Made by a program: the position numbers and the translations under genes. Source: Methanobacterium sp. (GTDB taxonomy: Archaea; Methanobacteriota; Methanobacteria; Methanobacteriales; Methanobacteriaceae). From it: a DNA stretch of 7,777 nt. The notes beneath the pieces were generated by a model. That model was not told where the DNA came from and searched no databases. It saw nothing but the letters and a program-made list of their open reading frames with translations. The stretch lies in contig JAJFTX010000219.1 in NCBI GenBank assembly GCA_021372715.1, positions 1-7,777 on the forward strand, written 5' to 3'. Every line of letters begins with the position of its first letter. The first letter of the stretch is position 1. Positions 1 to 6,055 of this stretch are shown here, piece after piece.

Positions 1-138
1 CCCAAGACTTCCATCTGGAGATGTGGAAAATGCCGATATATGGGACCTGTATTTATAGAAGATGGAAATATGGAAAAGCAGTTAAAGGAAACCAGAAAAA
101 TGGATAAACTAAGGCAAAAACTGTTACGATTCAGGTAG
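1..138 (+). CDS. C-terminal fragment of a small zinc-ribbon protein (5' end outside window)
   Basis: An open frame enters from the left edge in frame 1 and ends at TAG (136-138), giving 45 residues. The fragment contains one CxxC knuckle (WRCGKCRY, fragment residues 6-13), followed by GPVFIEDG and a basic, charged tail rich in Lys and Arg (KETRKMDKLRQKLLRFR). A Trp-x-Cys-x-x-Cys knuckle followed by a 'GPV.IEDG' turn is what the second half of a small archaeal zinc ribbon looks like, so the first Cys pair would lie upstream of the window. I do not recognise a specific family and propose no function. It is the only clear plus-strand gene and converges on the membrane protein at 272-808. Two T-runs downstream (154-159 and 204-212) agree with a gene ending here. 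The main uncertainty is that only the tail is visible. Confidence 0.6.
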   Translation, partial: PKTSIWRCGKCRYMGPVFIEDGNMEKQLKETRKMDKLRQKLLRFR

Positions 139-153
139 TTAATTGGTTTATAA

Positions 154-212
154 TTTTTTAGAGGTATTAAGGTTTTATTAAATTCTTTTCTATCAAATAA
201 TTATTTTTTTTT
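154..212 (+). terminator. T-run terminator region downstream of the zinc-ribbon gene fragment
   Basis: After the stop at 136-138, the plus strand carries a T6 run at 154-159 and a T9 run at 204-212, with no strong GC stem. Archaeal RNA polymerase terminates at such U-tracts without needing a hairpin. The spacer between the two convergent genes (139-271) contains no gene that I can see. The call rests on the T-runs and the convergent arrangement alone. Confidence 0.45.
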
Positions 213-240
213 ATAAAGAAAAATATTAAAATGTATTTTT

Positions 241-259
241 AATTTTTGAAATTTAAATA
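241..259. repeat. Imperfect direct repeat, copy 1 (3' flank of paralogue A)
   Basis: AATTTTTGAAATTTAAATA at 241-259 matches AATTTTTGAATTTAAATA at 871-888, apart from one extra A. Both copies have the same orientation. This copy lies 12 bp beyond the stop codon of the membrane protein gene at 272-808. A T-rich run lies close to each copy (204-212 here, 893-900 at the other). The sequence is AT-only apart from one G, so chance is not excluded. Confidence 0.4.
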
Positions 260-271
260 CGGTTTAATTGG

Positions 272-808
272 TTATTTAGATCTTTTTCTGGGGATTACTC
301 CAATAAATCCTCCTAACATAGAAAGCAATCCAAAAATAATAACTCCACTCATGAATACTAATATTCCGCCGACAAATCCTAGGATAAAACCTAAAATAAC
401 CCCAACCATACCACCGTTAATTACACCATCAATATATTTTTTACTTCCACTTGAATAGGCTGAAACAGAACCCGCAGCTATGGTTAAAATTATAGTGATG
501 ATGGAGAAGTATGTTAAAATCTCTGAAGTGATATCTGAAACATTTGTGGGAATATTATTTCCAAATAAAACTAATACAGAGATAATCAGAGAGAAAAATA
601 AGAATAGAAAACCAATTAAAACTCCTTTCCATTTTATTCTGCTAATGGGAATGTTGGACTGATCTTTATCTTTTTTAACTGATGATTCTTTTAAATTGGC
701 TGAGTATTCCAGTTTACCTCCACATTCACACCTTTCATAGTTGAAGGAGGTTTTACCTTCCATTATCTCATATTCTTTTCCACATTCTTTACAGATCATA
801 TATGACAT
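272..808 (-). CDS. Membrane protein with N-terminal zinc ribbon (paralogue A, single ribbon)
   Basis: This encodes 178 residues starting at ATG (806-808). An N-terminal zinc ribbon uses Cys6, Cys9, Cys27 and Cys29 (CKEC and CECGG). A short charged linker follows, then about four hydrophobic segments near residues 62-83, 97-118, 129-152 and 153-172, and a basic tail (RKRSK). The last two segments are rich in glycine. Between the second and third segments lies GSKKYIDG (121-128), followed by NGGMVG. The upstream neighbour (941-1651) has the same four cysteines at identical residue numbers and the same motif, so the two are paralogues. The Gly-rich segments recall small DUF5518-type membrane proteins of methanogens, but I cannot confirm membership. 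The ribbon is probably cytoplasmic. The function is unknown, and no strong Shine-Dalgarno sequence precedes the start. The gene is very likely real; its role cannot be read from the sequence. Confidence 0.85.
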   Translation of the reverse strand: MSYMICKECGKEYEIMEGKTSFNYERCECGGKLEYSANLKESSVKKDKDQSNIPISRIKWKGVLIGFLFLFFSLIISVLVLFGNNIPTNVSDITSEILTYFSIITIILTIAAGSVSAYSSGSKKYIDGVINGGMVGVILGFILGFVGGILVFMSGVIIFGLLSMLGGFIGVIPRKRSK

Positions 809-870
809 AATTATCGCTTATTTTATTTGCTTAAATGAAAAATAGTTGGTAATTTTCTTTTTATCCTATG

Positions 871-888
871 AATTTTTGAATTTAAATA
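871..888. repeat. Imperfect direct repeat, copy 2 (3' flank of paralogue B)
   Basis: This is the second copy of the 18/19-nt block, located 52 bp beyond the stop of the membrane protein gene at 941-1651 and upstream of the one at 272-808. Each paralogue thus has one copy behind it, as expected if the duplicated unit included 3' flanking DNA. A shared terminator or promoter-like element is an alternative explanation. Confidence 0.4.
880..888 (-). promoter_or_regulatory. Possible TATA box for paralogue A membrane protein
   Basis: Read on the minus strand, the spacer holds TATTTAAAT about 72 bp before the ATG at 808. This resembles the archaeal box A and would give a leader of roughly 50 nt. 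The spacer between the two membrane protein genes is 132 bp (809-940), long enough for a separate promoter. The same sequence block recurs downstream of the gene (241-259), where no promoter is needed, which weakens the call. Confidence 0.25.
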
Positions 889-940
889 GATTATTTTTTT
901 CCTAGATTTAACAGTGAATATAAAAACGAAGATCATAAAA

Positions 941-1651
941 TCAATAATCTTCCATATTTTTACGTAACCAGGGAGCCACTAATCCACCTATACCTGTGAG
1001 AGTTCCATAGATTAATCCGTAAACCACTAAAGTGACTATTCCCGCAATTAAACCACCTAGAACATCCATGGTCATGGTAATTATGGTAACTAAAAGGGCT
1101 CCTAAAATAGAAAGGGTCAGGCCGACCATAGCTCCATTTAGAAGACCGTCTATGTAATCTTTGGTACCACTGATATATGAGGCGATAAAGCCTGAACCAA
1201 TTATTGCAAAGACCATAATAATTAAGTATCCGCCTAAGGATCTGAACAGATCCATGCCACCGGTGGAAATTACACTACCCACCACACCAAATACTGCGAT
1301 TATGGTGGCAATCAATAGAAACACTAGCCCTGCTATTAGACCAGTAAAGCTTATCCTGTCCAATATACTAATCTGAGTTTTCATAGGTCTTTTAACCTGG
1401 TAATCACTTATTCTGCGGTTGATCTTACGGAGTTTCTCACCACAATTAACACAGTTAGTATCTGTTTCCTTATTCTCGGCACCACAATGAATGCATAATA
1501 TAGTTGGAGCATCCCTATCTTTAACTATATCTCGAAAAGATGCAGCATAACGTAGATTACCACCGCATTGACATTCATCAAAATCTTCCAGAGATTCATC
1601 TTCCTCTAATTTATAATAGCCCCCGCAATCATCACAAACAATGTAACGCAT
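941..1651 (-). CDS. Membrane protein with two N-terminal zinc ribbons (paralogue B)
   Basis: This encodes 236 residues starting at ATG (1649-1651), with a G-rich stretch (GGGGGAT) shortly upstream that may act as ribosome binding site. The first zinc ribbon uses Cys6, Cys9, Cys27 and Cys29, exactly as in the downstream paralogue at 272-808. A second ribbon follows with Cys53, Cys56, Cys67 and Cys70 (CIHCG and CVNCG), which the paralogue lacks. After a basic linker come hydrophobic segments near residues 102-129, 139-161, 170-192 and 193-225, the last possibly two helices. GTKDYIDG (162-169) and NGAMVG match the paralogue, and the tail is WLRKNMEDY. The arrangement of cytoplasmic zinc ribbons on a Gly-rich membrane anchor suggests a sensor, scaffold or protein-interaction role, but nothing in the sequence shows a reaction. 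The gene is confidently real; its function is unknown. Confidence 0.87.
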   Translation of the reverse strand: MRYIVCDDCGGYYKLEEDESLEDFDECQCGGNLRYAASFRDIVKDRDAPTILCIHCGAENKETDTNCVNCGEKLRKINRRISDYQVKRPMKTQISILDRISFTGLIAGLVFLLIATIIAVFGVVGSVISTGGMDLFRSLGGYLIIMVFAIIGSGFIASYISGTKDYIDGLLNGAMVGLTLSILGALLVTIITMTMDVLGGLIAGIVTLVVYGLIYGTLTGIGGLVAPWLRKNMEDY

Positions 1652-1696
1652 AGCCTATCCCCCAAAAATTATTCCCATATTGTTATCATTTACTAT

Positions 1697-1709
1697 TATA
1701 TTAAATAGG
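1697..1709 (-). promoter_or_regulatory. Probable TATA box for paralogue B membrane protein
   Basis: On the minus strand the 121-bp spacer upstream of the ATG at 1651 contains CTATTTAATATAATAG, a good match to the archaeal TATA element. Placing transcription start about 25 nt downstream gives a leader of roughly 25-30 nt. This suggests the membrane protein genes are transcribed separately from the methylthiotransferase gene that ends at 1773. Confidence 0.4.
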
Positions 1710-1772
1710 TTGATTTAGTTTTTAAAGGAAGTTCTAGTAATTTTTAAAACTTGCTTAAAAGATAATATCCTA

Positions 1773-3053
1773 TTAATAAGAGACAATTTCCCCTTTAAGG
1801 TAAGTTCCTTTGGCTTCGGTGATTTCTACATCAACGATACTCCCCAGTGGAGCTTTTTCAACTATAACTGTTTTGTATGTATCTGTCCTACCTAAAAACC
1901 CGCCTTTAATTCCTTTACCAGTTATTAAGACTTTTAATATTTTATCCATCTTGTCCTGATTTTTATTATAAGAAATATTGGATTTAACCTCATTTAACAT
2001 CTTAGACCTTTTCTTCATATCTTGATGTGATATTTCATTTAATGTTGTTGAAGAAGCACCAGGTCGATGATGATATTTGGATATATGCAAGAAGTCAGGT
2101 TTAACCTCTCTAATAATGTTTAGGGTATCTTCAAATGCTAGCTCATCTTCTGTGGGATAACCCACGATAATATCTGTAGCTAGGGAAATGTCTGGAATCT
2201 CAGCACGAAATCTGGTAATTACTTCCTTAAATTCCATTATGTTATGTCCTCGCTTCATATCATCTAAAACATCATCATTACCACTTTGTAAAGGAATATG
2301 AAGGAATTTATATATTTTTTCACTTTTAAAAGACTTTATAAGCTCTTCCACATTTCTTATAATGCTTCTTGGATGCATCATACCTACCCTAACTCTGAAA
2401 TCGCCATCAATACTAGTTATACTATTTATAAGTTTAGGAAGCGAATCTCCTGTATCTTTACCATAAGCAGCTGTGTCCTGAGCAGTAAGTTGTATCTCCA
2501 CACATCCCTCCTTAACTGCCTTTTCCACTTCTTGCTTAATAAGTTCAACAGGATAACTAAAGAGACTTCCCCGGGCAATTCTGGTACAACAATAACTGCA
2601 AGCCTCATTACAGCCTTCACAAATTTGAATTATCTCAATAAGAGGATTAAAACGTGATTTGGGCAGGCTTACTTTATTTATCTTTTCTGGACCGGTTAAT
2701 CTGATGGGATCTCCATTTATACTGGATTTCACAGCAGGGGGAATATTCTTGATTTTATGGGGGCCAATCCATCCAGCATGGGGTGCAATTTTATTCAGTT
2801 TATCTGGATCAATCTCCACCATACAACCAGTGATAATAAGATTTTTATGGGGGAAATCTTTCTTAAATGTGTTAATCCGATTAATAACCCTTTGTTCAGT
2901 GGGTTTCTTAACGTAACAAGTATTAATAATTAATACTTCTGCATCCTCAGGCTTATCAACCATATTCATTCCTTCATCTTCCAGAAGACCGACTATAATT
3001 TGGGAATCAGCTTGATTGAAGGTGCAACCGAAGGTTTCAATGTATAAATTCAT
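1773..3053 (-). CDS. tRNA (N6-threonylcarbamoyladenosine(37)-C2)-methylthiotransferase, archaeal CDKAL1/e-MtaB type
   Basis: This radical SAM enzyme converts t6A at position 37 of ANN-decoding tRNAs to ms2t6A by inserting sulfur and methylating it. The 426-residue protein has the full three-domain layout. The N-terminal MTTase domain has cluster-binding Cys10 (ETFGCTFNQADS), Cys46 (INTCYV) and Cys77 (TGCM). The radical SAM domain has a CX3CX2C motif at Cys148, Cys152 and Cys155 within ICEGCNEACSYC, followed by TRIARG. A C-terminal TRAM RNA-binding domain occupies about residues 365-424 (GRTDTYKTVIVE ... GTYLKGEIV). The NQADS form after Cys10 and the length fit the archaeal/eukaryotic MtaB branch rather than bacterial MiaB or RimO, as known from the family. 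Translation starts at ATG (3051-3053). An AGGA lies 11 nt upstream, rather far for a Shine-Dalgarno site. The gene follows pcm after 89 bp, so co-transcription is possible. All six expected cluster cysteines are present. Confidence 0.93.
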   Translation of the reverse strand: MNLYIETFGCTFNQADSQIIVGLLEDEGMNMVDKPEDAEVLIINTCYVKKPTEQRVINRINTFKKDFPHKNLIITGCMVEIDPDKLNKIAPHAGWIGPHKIKNIPPAVKSSINGDPIRLTGPEKINKVSLPKSRFNPLIEIIQICEGCNEACSYCCTRIARGSLFSYPVELIKQEVEKAVKEGCVEIQLTAQDTAAYGKDTGDSLPKLINSITSIDGDFRVRVGMMHPRSIIRNVEELIKSFKSEKIYKFLHIPLQSGNDDVLDDMKRGHNIMEFKEVITRFRAEIPDISLATDIIVGYPTEDELAFEDTLNIIREVKPDFLHISKYHHRPGASSTTLNEISHQDMKKRSKMLNEVKSNISYNKNQDKMDKILKVLITGKGIKGGFLGRTDTYKTVIVEKAPLGSIVDVEITEAKGTYLKGEIVSY

Positions 3054-3142
3054 TTTTAGTATATTCCTGTTGTAATTTTAAAATAAAAACTTAAGATATT
3101 CCATCATAGGGATAAAAATAGTTTATTTCATAAAAATAAATA

Positions 3143-3799
3143 TTATTTTTCTGGCCAGCCATGCACACCAATCATGGGAACAAAGGCCACACCACCCAGT
3201 TTGATGCTTTCGTACTCATTTTCAGACACCCGGTGTACACATACCAATTCCTGGAAGAAATTATGGGATCCAACAGGTGTTAATAGCCTTCCACATATTT
3301 TCAACTGTTCTTTAAGTGGTTCTGGGACTTGGGGGGCGCTGGCTGTGGCATAGATCCTATCGTAGGGTGCTTCCTCTTTAAATCCTTTGGTACCGTCTTG
3401 ATGGATTACGGTGACGCATTTGTTATAACCATTGCGTTTAAGGTTTTCTTCAGCGGAGGTTGCCAGTTTCTCTATGCGTTCTACTGTATAAAGATGTCCT
3501 TCCGAGCCTATAAGCTCAGCAACAACTGCAGCATTGTAACCGAATCCGGACCCTATTTCCAAGACTTTCATACCCTTCTTTAGTTTAAGTATTTCGCAGA
3601 TTATGGCCACCATATGGGGTGCTGAAATGGTTTGTCCTTCTCCTATGGGGAGTGGCTGGTCTATATAGGCATATTTCCTGTTTTCAAGTGGCATAAACTC
3701 TTCTCTAGGTACTTTAAGCATAGCATTTCTCACTTCATCTGTTTTAATATAACCATTACTTAATAATTTATCCACTAGTTCTTCTCGTTCTTTTTTCAT
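3143..3799 (-). CDS. pcm: Protein-L-isoaspartate O-methyltransferase
   Basis: This SAM-dependent repair enzyme methylates the alpha-carboxyl of L-isoaspartyl residues formed by spontaneous damage of Asn and Asp, allowing reversion to normal aspartate in cytosolic proteins. The 218-residue protein has the usual PIMT length. It shows the family signature GQTISAPHM (residues 55-63, with the conserved Ser59), the SAM-binding motif I VLEIGSGFGY (79-88), the acidic end of the next strand in YTVERI, and the YDRIYATASAP segment typical of PIMT motif II, followed by the RLLTPVG strand. The start ATG (3797-3799) overlaps the TGA of the upstream zinc-ribbon gene (ATGA). A GGGTG at 3805-3809 lies 5 nt upstream, giving a good ribosome binding site and translational coupling. 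No key motif is missing. Confidence 0.95.
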   Translation of the reverse strand: MKKEREELVDKLLSNGYIKTDEVRNAMLKVPREEFMPLENRKYAYIDQPLPIGEGQTISAPHMVAIICEILKLKKGMKVLEIGSGFGYNAAVVAELIGSEGHLYTVERIEKLATSAEENLKRNGYNKCVTVIHQDGTKGFKEEAPYDRIYATASAPQVPEPLKEQLKICGRLLTPVGSHNFFQELVCVHRVSENEYESIKLGGVAFVPMIGVHGWPEK

Positions 3800-4395
3800 C
3801 CTAGCACCCGGGAAGATAGATCATGTTTAAATTTTTCATCATCAACTGGTTTACCATAAACTCTTTTAGTTACTCCTGCCCTGGCGAATCCTCTTCTCAT
3901 CTTCCTCTCCATTGTTTTAAGGGAATTTATCCGGAAAATGAGATTTCCCATTTTAATCACATCACCTATTACAAATTCAAAGTCACGGTTAACTTCAACC
4001 TTTTCAGATAAAATACGACCACTAAAGTCTACAGAAATACCCACTCTGGCTGGAGTGTCTAAATAAGATGCCCATATTGTGTTTATATCCTTTACTGAGC
4101 TTTTAGTAACTCTACCGCCTCTTTTATTCTCCAAGGAAGTTATCTCTGCTTCCCTTCCATCAACTTCAATAACATCTCCAAATTGCAAAATCTCATCAGG
4201 ATATAGTTTAATAAACGATTTATGTGATTTTTCAAACTCACTTACTACAACTCGGCAATCCAAGGGCTTACCAATATCTATGGTTTCTCTAAAAATATTT
4301 CCACACTCTTCACACTTTAATAGAAGTTCTTTAGAGCTTTTACCCTTAGATTTTATTATCTCCAATGACTCACAGCCGCATACATCACATCTCAT
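3796..4395 (-). CDS. HVO_0476-type archaeal zinc-ribbon protein (COG1326-like)
   Basis: This encodes 199 residues with an N-terminal zinc ribbon: Cys3 and Cys6 (CDVCGC, with an extra Cys8), then Cys28 and Cys31 (CEECGN). The rest is a soluble beta-rich region with alternating basic and hydrophobic stretches (LQFGDVIEVDGREAEITSLE; FEFVIGDVIKMGNLIFRINSLK) and a very basic segment (KTMERKMRRGFARAGVTKRVYGKP). From memory this matches the uncharacterised archaeal zinc-finger family of HVO_0476/COG1326. No reaction is established. The zinc ribbon and basic patches suggest nucleic-acid or ribosome binding, which is inference. The start is ATG (4393-4395), preceded by GTGA eight nt upstream. A TATA-like box at 4433-4443 suggests its own promoter. 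Its stop overlaps the pcm start by 4 bp, so the two proteins are made together. Confidence 0.85.
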   Translation of the reverse strand: MRCDVCGCESLEIIKSKGKSSKELLLKCEECGNIFRETIDIGKPLDCRVVVSEFEKSHKSFIKLYPDEILQFGDVIEVDGREAEITSLENKRGGRVTKSSVKDINTIWASYLDTPARVGISVDFSGRILSEKVEVNRDFEFVIGDVIKMGNLIFRINSLKTMERKMRRGFARAGVTKRVYGKPVDDEKFKHDLSSRVLG

Positions 4396-4432
4396 ATTTT
4401 TTTCACATCAATTTTTTTAAAATAACATTAAC

Positions 4433-4443
4433 AAATATATTTA
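4433..4443 (-). promoter_or_regulatory. Probable TATA box for the zinc-ribbon/pcm pair
   Basis: On the minus strand TAAATATATTT lies 38 bp upstream of the ATG at 4395. A start of transcription about 25 nt downstream leaves a leader of some 15-20 nt containing the GTGA. It sits just after the T7 run that follows the hacB-like gene, so one unit seems to end and the next to begin within the 67-bp spacer. Confidence 0.4.
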
Positions 4444-4453
4444 CTCAAACTTT

Positions 4454-4460
4454 AAAAAAA
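4454..4460 (-). terminator. T7 terminator after the aconitase-family small subunit gene
   Basis: A run of seven T on the minus strand begins 2 bp after the TAA at 4463-4465. No GC stem is visible, as is usual for archaeal U-tract termination. Efficiency cannot be judged from the sequence. Confidence 0.35.
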
Positions 4461-4462
4461 TT

Positions 4463-4948
4463 TTAAACGGTTTTTTGGTAATGCTTAACCAGACCACCGT
4501 CTTGAAGTATCTCCAGCATAAACTTCTTGAAAGGTTCAATTTTAAAATTTTTAGAAGTGGTTTTATTTTTAATTATTCCTCTCTCCAGATCAATACATAA
4601 AATATCCCCTTTATGGGCTTCTACATCTGCCACCACCACGGGTAAACCAACATTTATAGCATTTCTATAAAATATTCTGGCAAATGATTTGGCCACAATT
4701 GCAGATATACCTGCATGTTTTAAAGCCACAGGGGCCTGTTCACGGGATGAGCCGCATCCGAAGTTCCAGCCAGCTACTATAACATCTCCTTGATTCACAT
4801 TCTCTGCGAATTTCGGATCTTCAGCTTCCATAACATGGGCTGCCAATTCATCTAAGTGCATGGCCCTTAAATATCTACCAGGGATTATTACATCGGTATC
4901 TATACTATCCCGGAATTTCCAAACTCTTCCTTCTATTCTACTAATCAT
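4463..4948 (-). CDS. hacB: Homoaconitase / 3-isopropylmalate dehydratase small subunit
   Basis: This is the small (swivel) subunit of a two-subunit aconitase-family hydro-lyase. It pairs with a large [4Fe-4S] subunit encoded elsewhere to isomerise 3-isopropylmalate (leucine pathway) or homocitrate and its longer homologues (2-oxosuberate for coenzyme B). The 161-residue protein has the family landmarks DTDVIIPGRYLRA (17-29), GDVIVAGWNFGCGSSREQAP and SFARIFYRNAINVGLP. The specificity loop reads YLRA (26-29). Methanogen homoaconitase has YLRT here and M. jannaschii LeuD has YLVY, so the loop favours homoaconitase. However, the GRVWKF opening and the FMLEIL..GGL C-terminus look more like LeuD, so the assignment is tentative. 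I chose ATG at 4946-4948. A longer frame starting at TTG (4975) would add nine residues that do not belong to the family, and probably starts at or before the promoter's transcription start. It lies 73 bp downstream of mptG. Confidence 0.9.
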   Translation of the reverse strand: MISRIEGRVWKFRDSIDTDVIIPGRYLRAMHLDELAAHVMEAEDPKFAENVNQGDVIVAGWNFGCGSSREQAPVALKHAGISAIVAKSFARIFYRNAINVGLPVVVADVEAHKGDILCIDLERGIIKNKTTSKNFKIEPFKKFMLEILQDGGLVKHYQKTV

Positions 4949-4981
4949 GAATATCAACAAACCAGATTGATACAATAAAAT

Positions 4982-4994
4982 TCATATATAATAT
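4982..4994 (-). promoter_or_regulatory. Possible TATA box for the aconitase-family small subunit gene
   Basis: On the minus strand ATAATATTATATATGAA lies in the spacer after mptG, about 40 bp before the ATG at 4948. A transcription start about 25 nt downstream would fall near 4965-4970, giving a short leader. The gene may therefore be expressed separately from, or in addition to, the tes-mptG transcript. Confidence 0.35.
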
Positions 4995-5021
4995 TATCCA
5001 TTATCAGGAGGTTAATATTTG

Positions 5022-6032
5022 TTATTTATAGATACAGGCGCCGCTATTTTGGGATTTAGTTCGGAATATTTCACCTTCTCTATCTTTCATTGAATTTTGC
5101 GCAGCTCTATATACTTCCTTCGAATTTGTATCAGTAATTGCATAGACTGTAGGTCCGAAAGAACTCATACCTACACCTGCAGCGCCGGAAGATTTTAAAT
5201 TTTCCATCAAATCTTTTATGAAAGGATTTTGTAGTGATAACTCCACTTTTTTAAATCCCATGTTCTGTACCAGATCAATTGATTGTCCAAATTGATCTAG
5301 ATCTTCTTCAATCACTGCTGGCATCATCTTAATAAAGAGAACATGGATCAACTCTCTTACATCCTCTAAAGGTATGGGACAATATTTCTGGAAAATATTT
5401 ACTTCTCCATCACCATGGACTTTTCTTTGTACATTAGGTATGGCTATGATTATATTCCAATCTTCAGGAAAATCATATCTGGCTAATATGGGTGGTGGGG
5501 ATGCATTAGAAGCAGAAGAAGGTAAAAAACTCTTTTTTTCAGTTTTTCTATGGCCGGCGTCTACAATGAAACCACCATGATCAAAGGAAGCCACTCCTAT
5601 TCCAGAAGTACCGCCTCTACCTACTATTTCACCAATTTTTGGAGAGTTTAGATCCTGGTCATTCATCATCAATATTAATTTGGCAACGGCCAGTGATAAC
5701 TGGGTGCCAGAACCAAGACCAGAATGTGAGGGGAAAATTTCTTTGAGTTTGAAATGATATCCTCCCTCTAAATTTAGGAACTCATTTATCTTACTAGTTG
5801 CTGAGAGTATCTTTGACTGGTAATCATTCACAGTTTCCTCTGTAAGAATATCAGAGTCCGAATTTGCAAATTCGATATGGATATCATCATATCCATCTCG
5901 GGCTTCCAGTACTAACCTGGGAGTTTTAGTGGTTATACCCACACCACCATCTATCCTATCATATTTCCCATTTAAATCTATAAGGGTAACATGCAGTCGA
6001 GAGGGTGTTTCTATTATCACTTCAAAAACCAA
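5022..6032 (-). CDS. mptG: Beta-ribofuranosylaminobenzene 5'-phosphate synthase (methanopterin biosynthesis)
   Basis: This enzyme (EC 2.4.2.54) condenses PRPP with 4-hydroxybenzoate or p-aminobenzoate, with loss of CO2 and pyrophosphate, to form the C-riboside of the methanopterin arm; it is the committed step of that branch. The protein belongs to the GHMP-kinase fold. Visible are the opening ETPSRLHVTLIDLNG (residues 8-22) with IDGGVGI, the glycine-rich loop PSHSGLGSGTQ (101-111), the family-specific RGGTSGIGVASFDHGGF (139-155) and the late glycine motif GAAGVGMSSFGPT (283-295). The length of about 335 residues is normal. No ATG is available at the front: TTG at 6030-6032 gives 336 residues, and GTG at 6018-6020 gives 332 and matches the shorter N-terminus I recall for homologues. 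Neither has a clear ribosome binding site, so the start is unresolved. The gene begins 23-35 bp after the Tes-family stop, implying one transcript. Confidence 0.94.
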   Translation of the reverse strand: MVFEVIIETPSRLHVTLIDLNGKYDRIDGGVGITTKTPRLVLEARDGYDDIHIEFANSDSDILTEETVNDYQSKILSATSKINEFLNLEGGYHFKLKEIFPSHSGLGSGTQLSLAVAKLILMMNDQDLNSPKIGEIVGRGGTSGIGVASFDHGGFIVDAGHRKTEKKSFLPSSASNASPPPILARYDFPEDWNIIIAIPNVQRKVHGDGEVNIFQKYCPIPLEDVRELIHVLFIKMMPAVIEEDLDQFGQSIDLVQNMGFKKVELSLQNPFIKDLMENLKSSGAAGVGMSSFGPTVYAITDTNSKEVYRAAQNSMKDREGEIFRTKSQNSGACIYK

Positions 6033-6055
6033 TGGGATCTTTTATTAGCTAAAAT

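Noticed and set aside
495..538. C/D-box sRNA-like pattern on the plus strand: GTGATGA at 495-501 and CTGA at 523-526 and 535-538.
   Set aside because: It lies antisense inside the well-supported membrane protein gene at 272-808. The second box pair leaves no room for a guide, and there is no terminal stem. Chance is more likely.
2298..2916. Plus-strand open frames of 85-119 codons within 2298-2916.
   Set aside because: They are antisense shadows of the radical SAM and MTTase domains of the methylthiotransferase, with no ribosome binding site or recognisable protein features.
4954..5001. Minus-strand mini-ORF (ATG GAT AAT ...) of 15 codons ending 5 bp before the hacB-like start, resembling a leader peptide.
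   Set aside because: It overlaps the likely TATA box, so it would not be in the transcript. Its codons show no run of a regulatory amino acid.
5006..5093. Perfect AGGAGGT on the plus strand (5006-5012) followed by TTG at 5019, opening a short frame of about 24 codons.
   Set aside because: The frame is antisense to the conserved 3' end of mptG, very short, begins with TTG and has no recognisable product.
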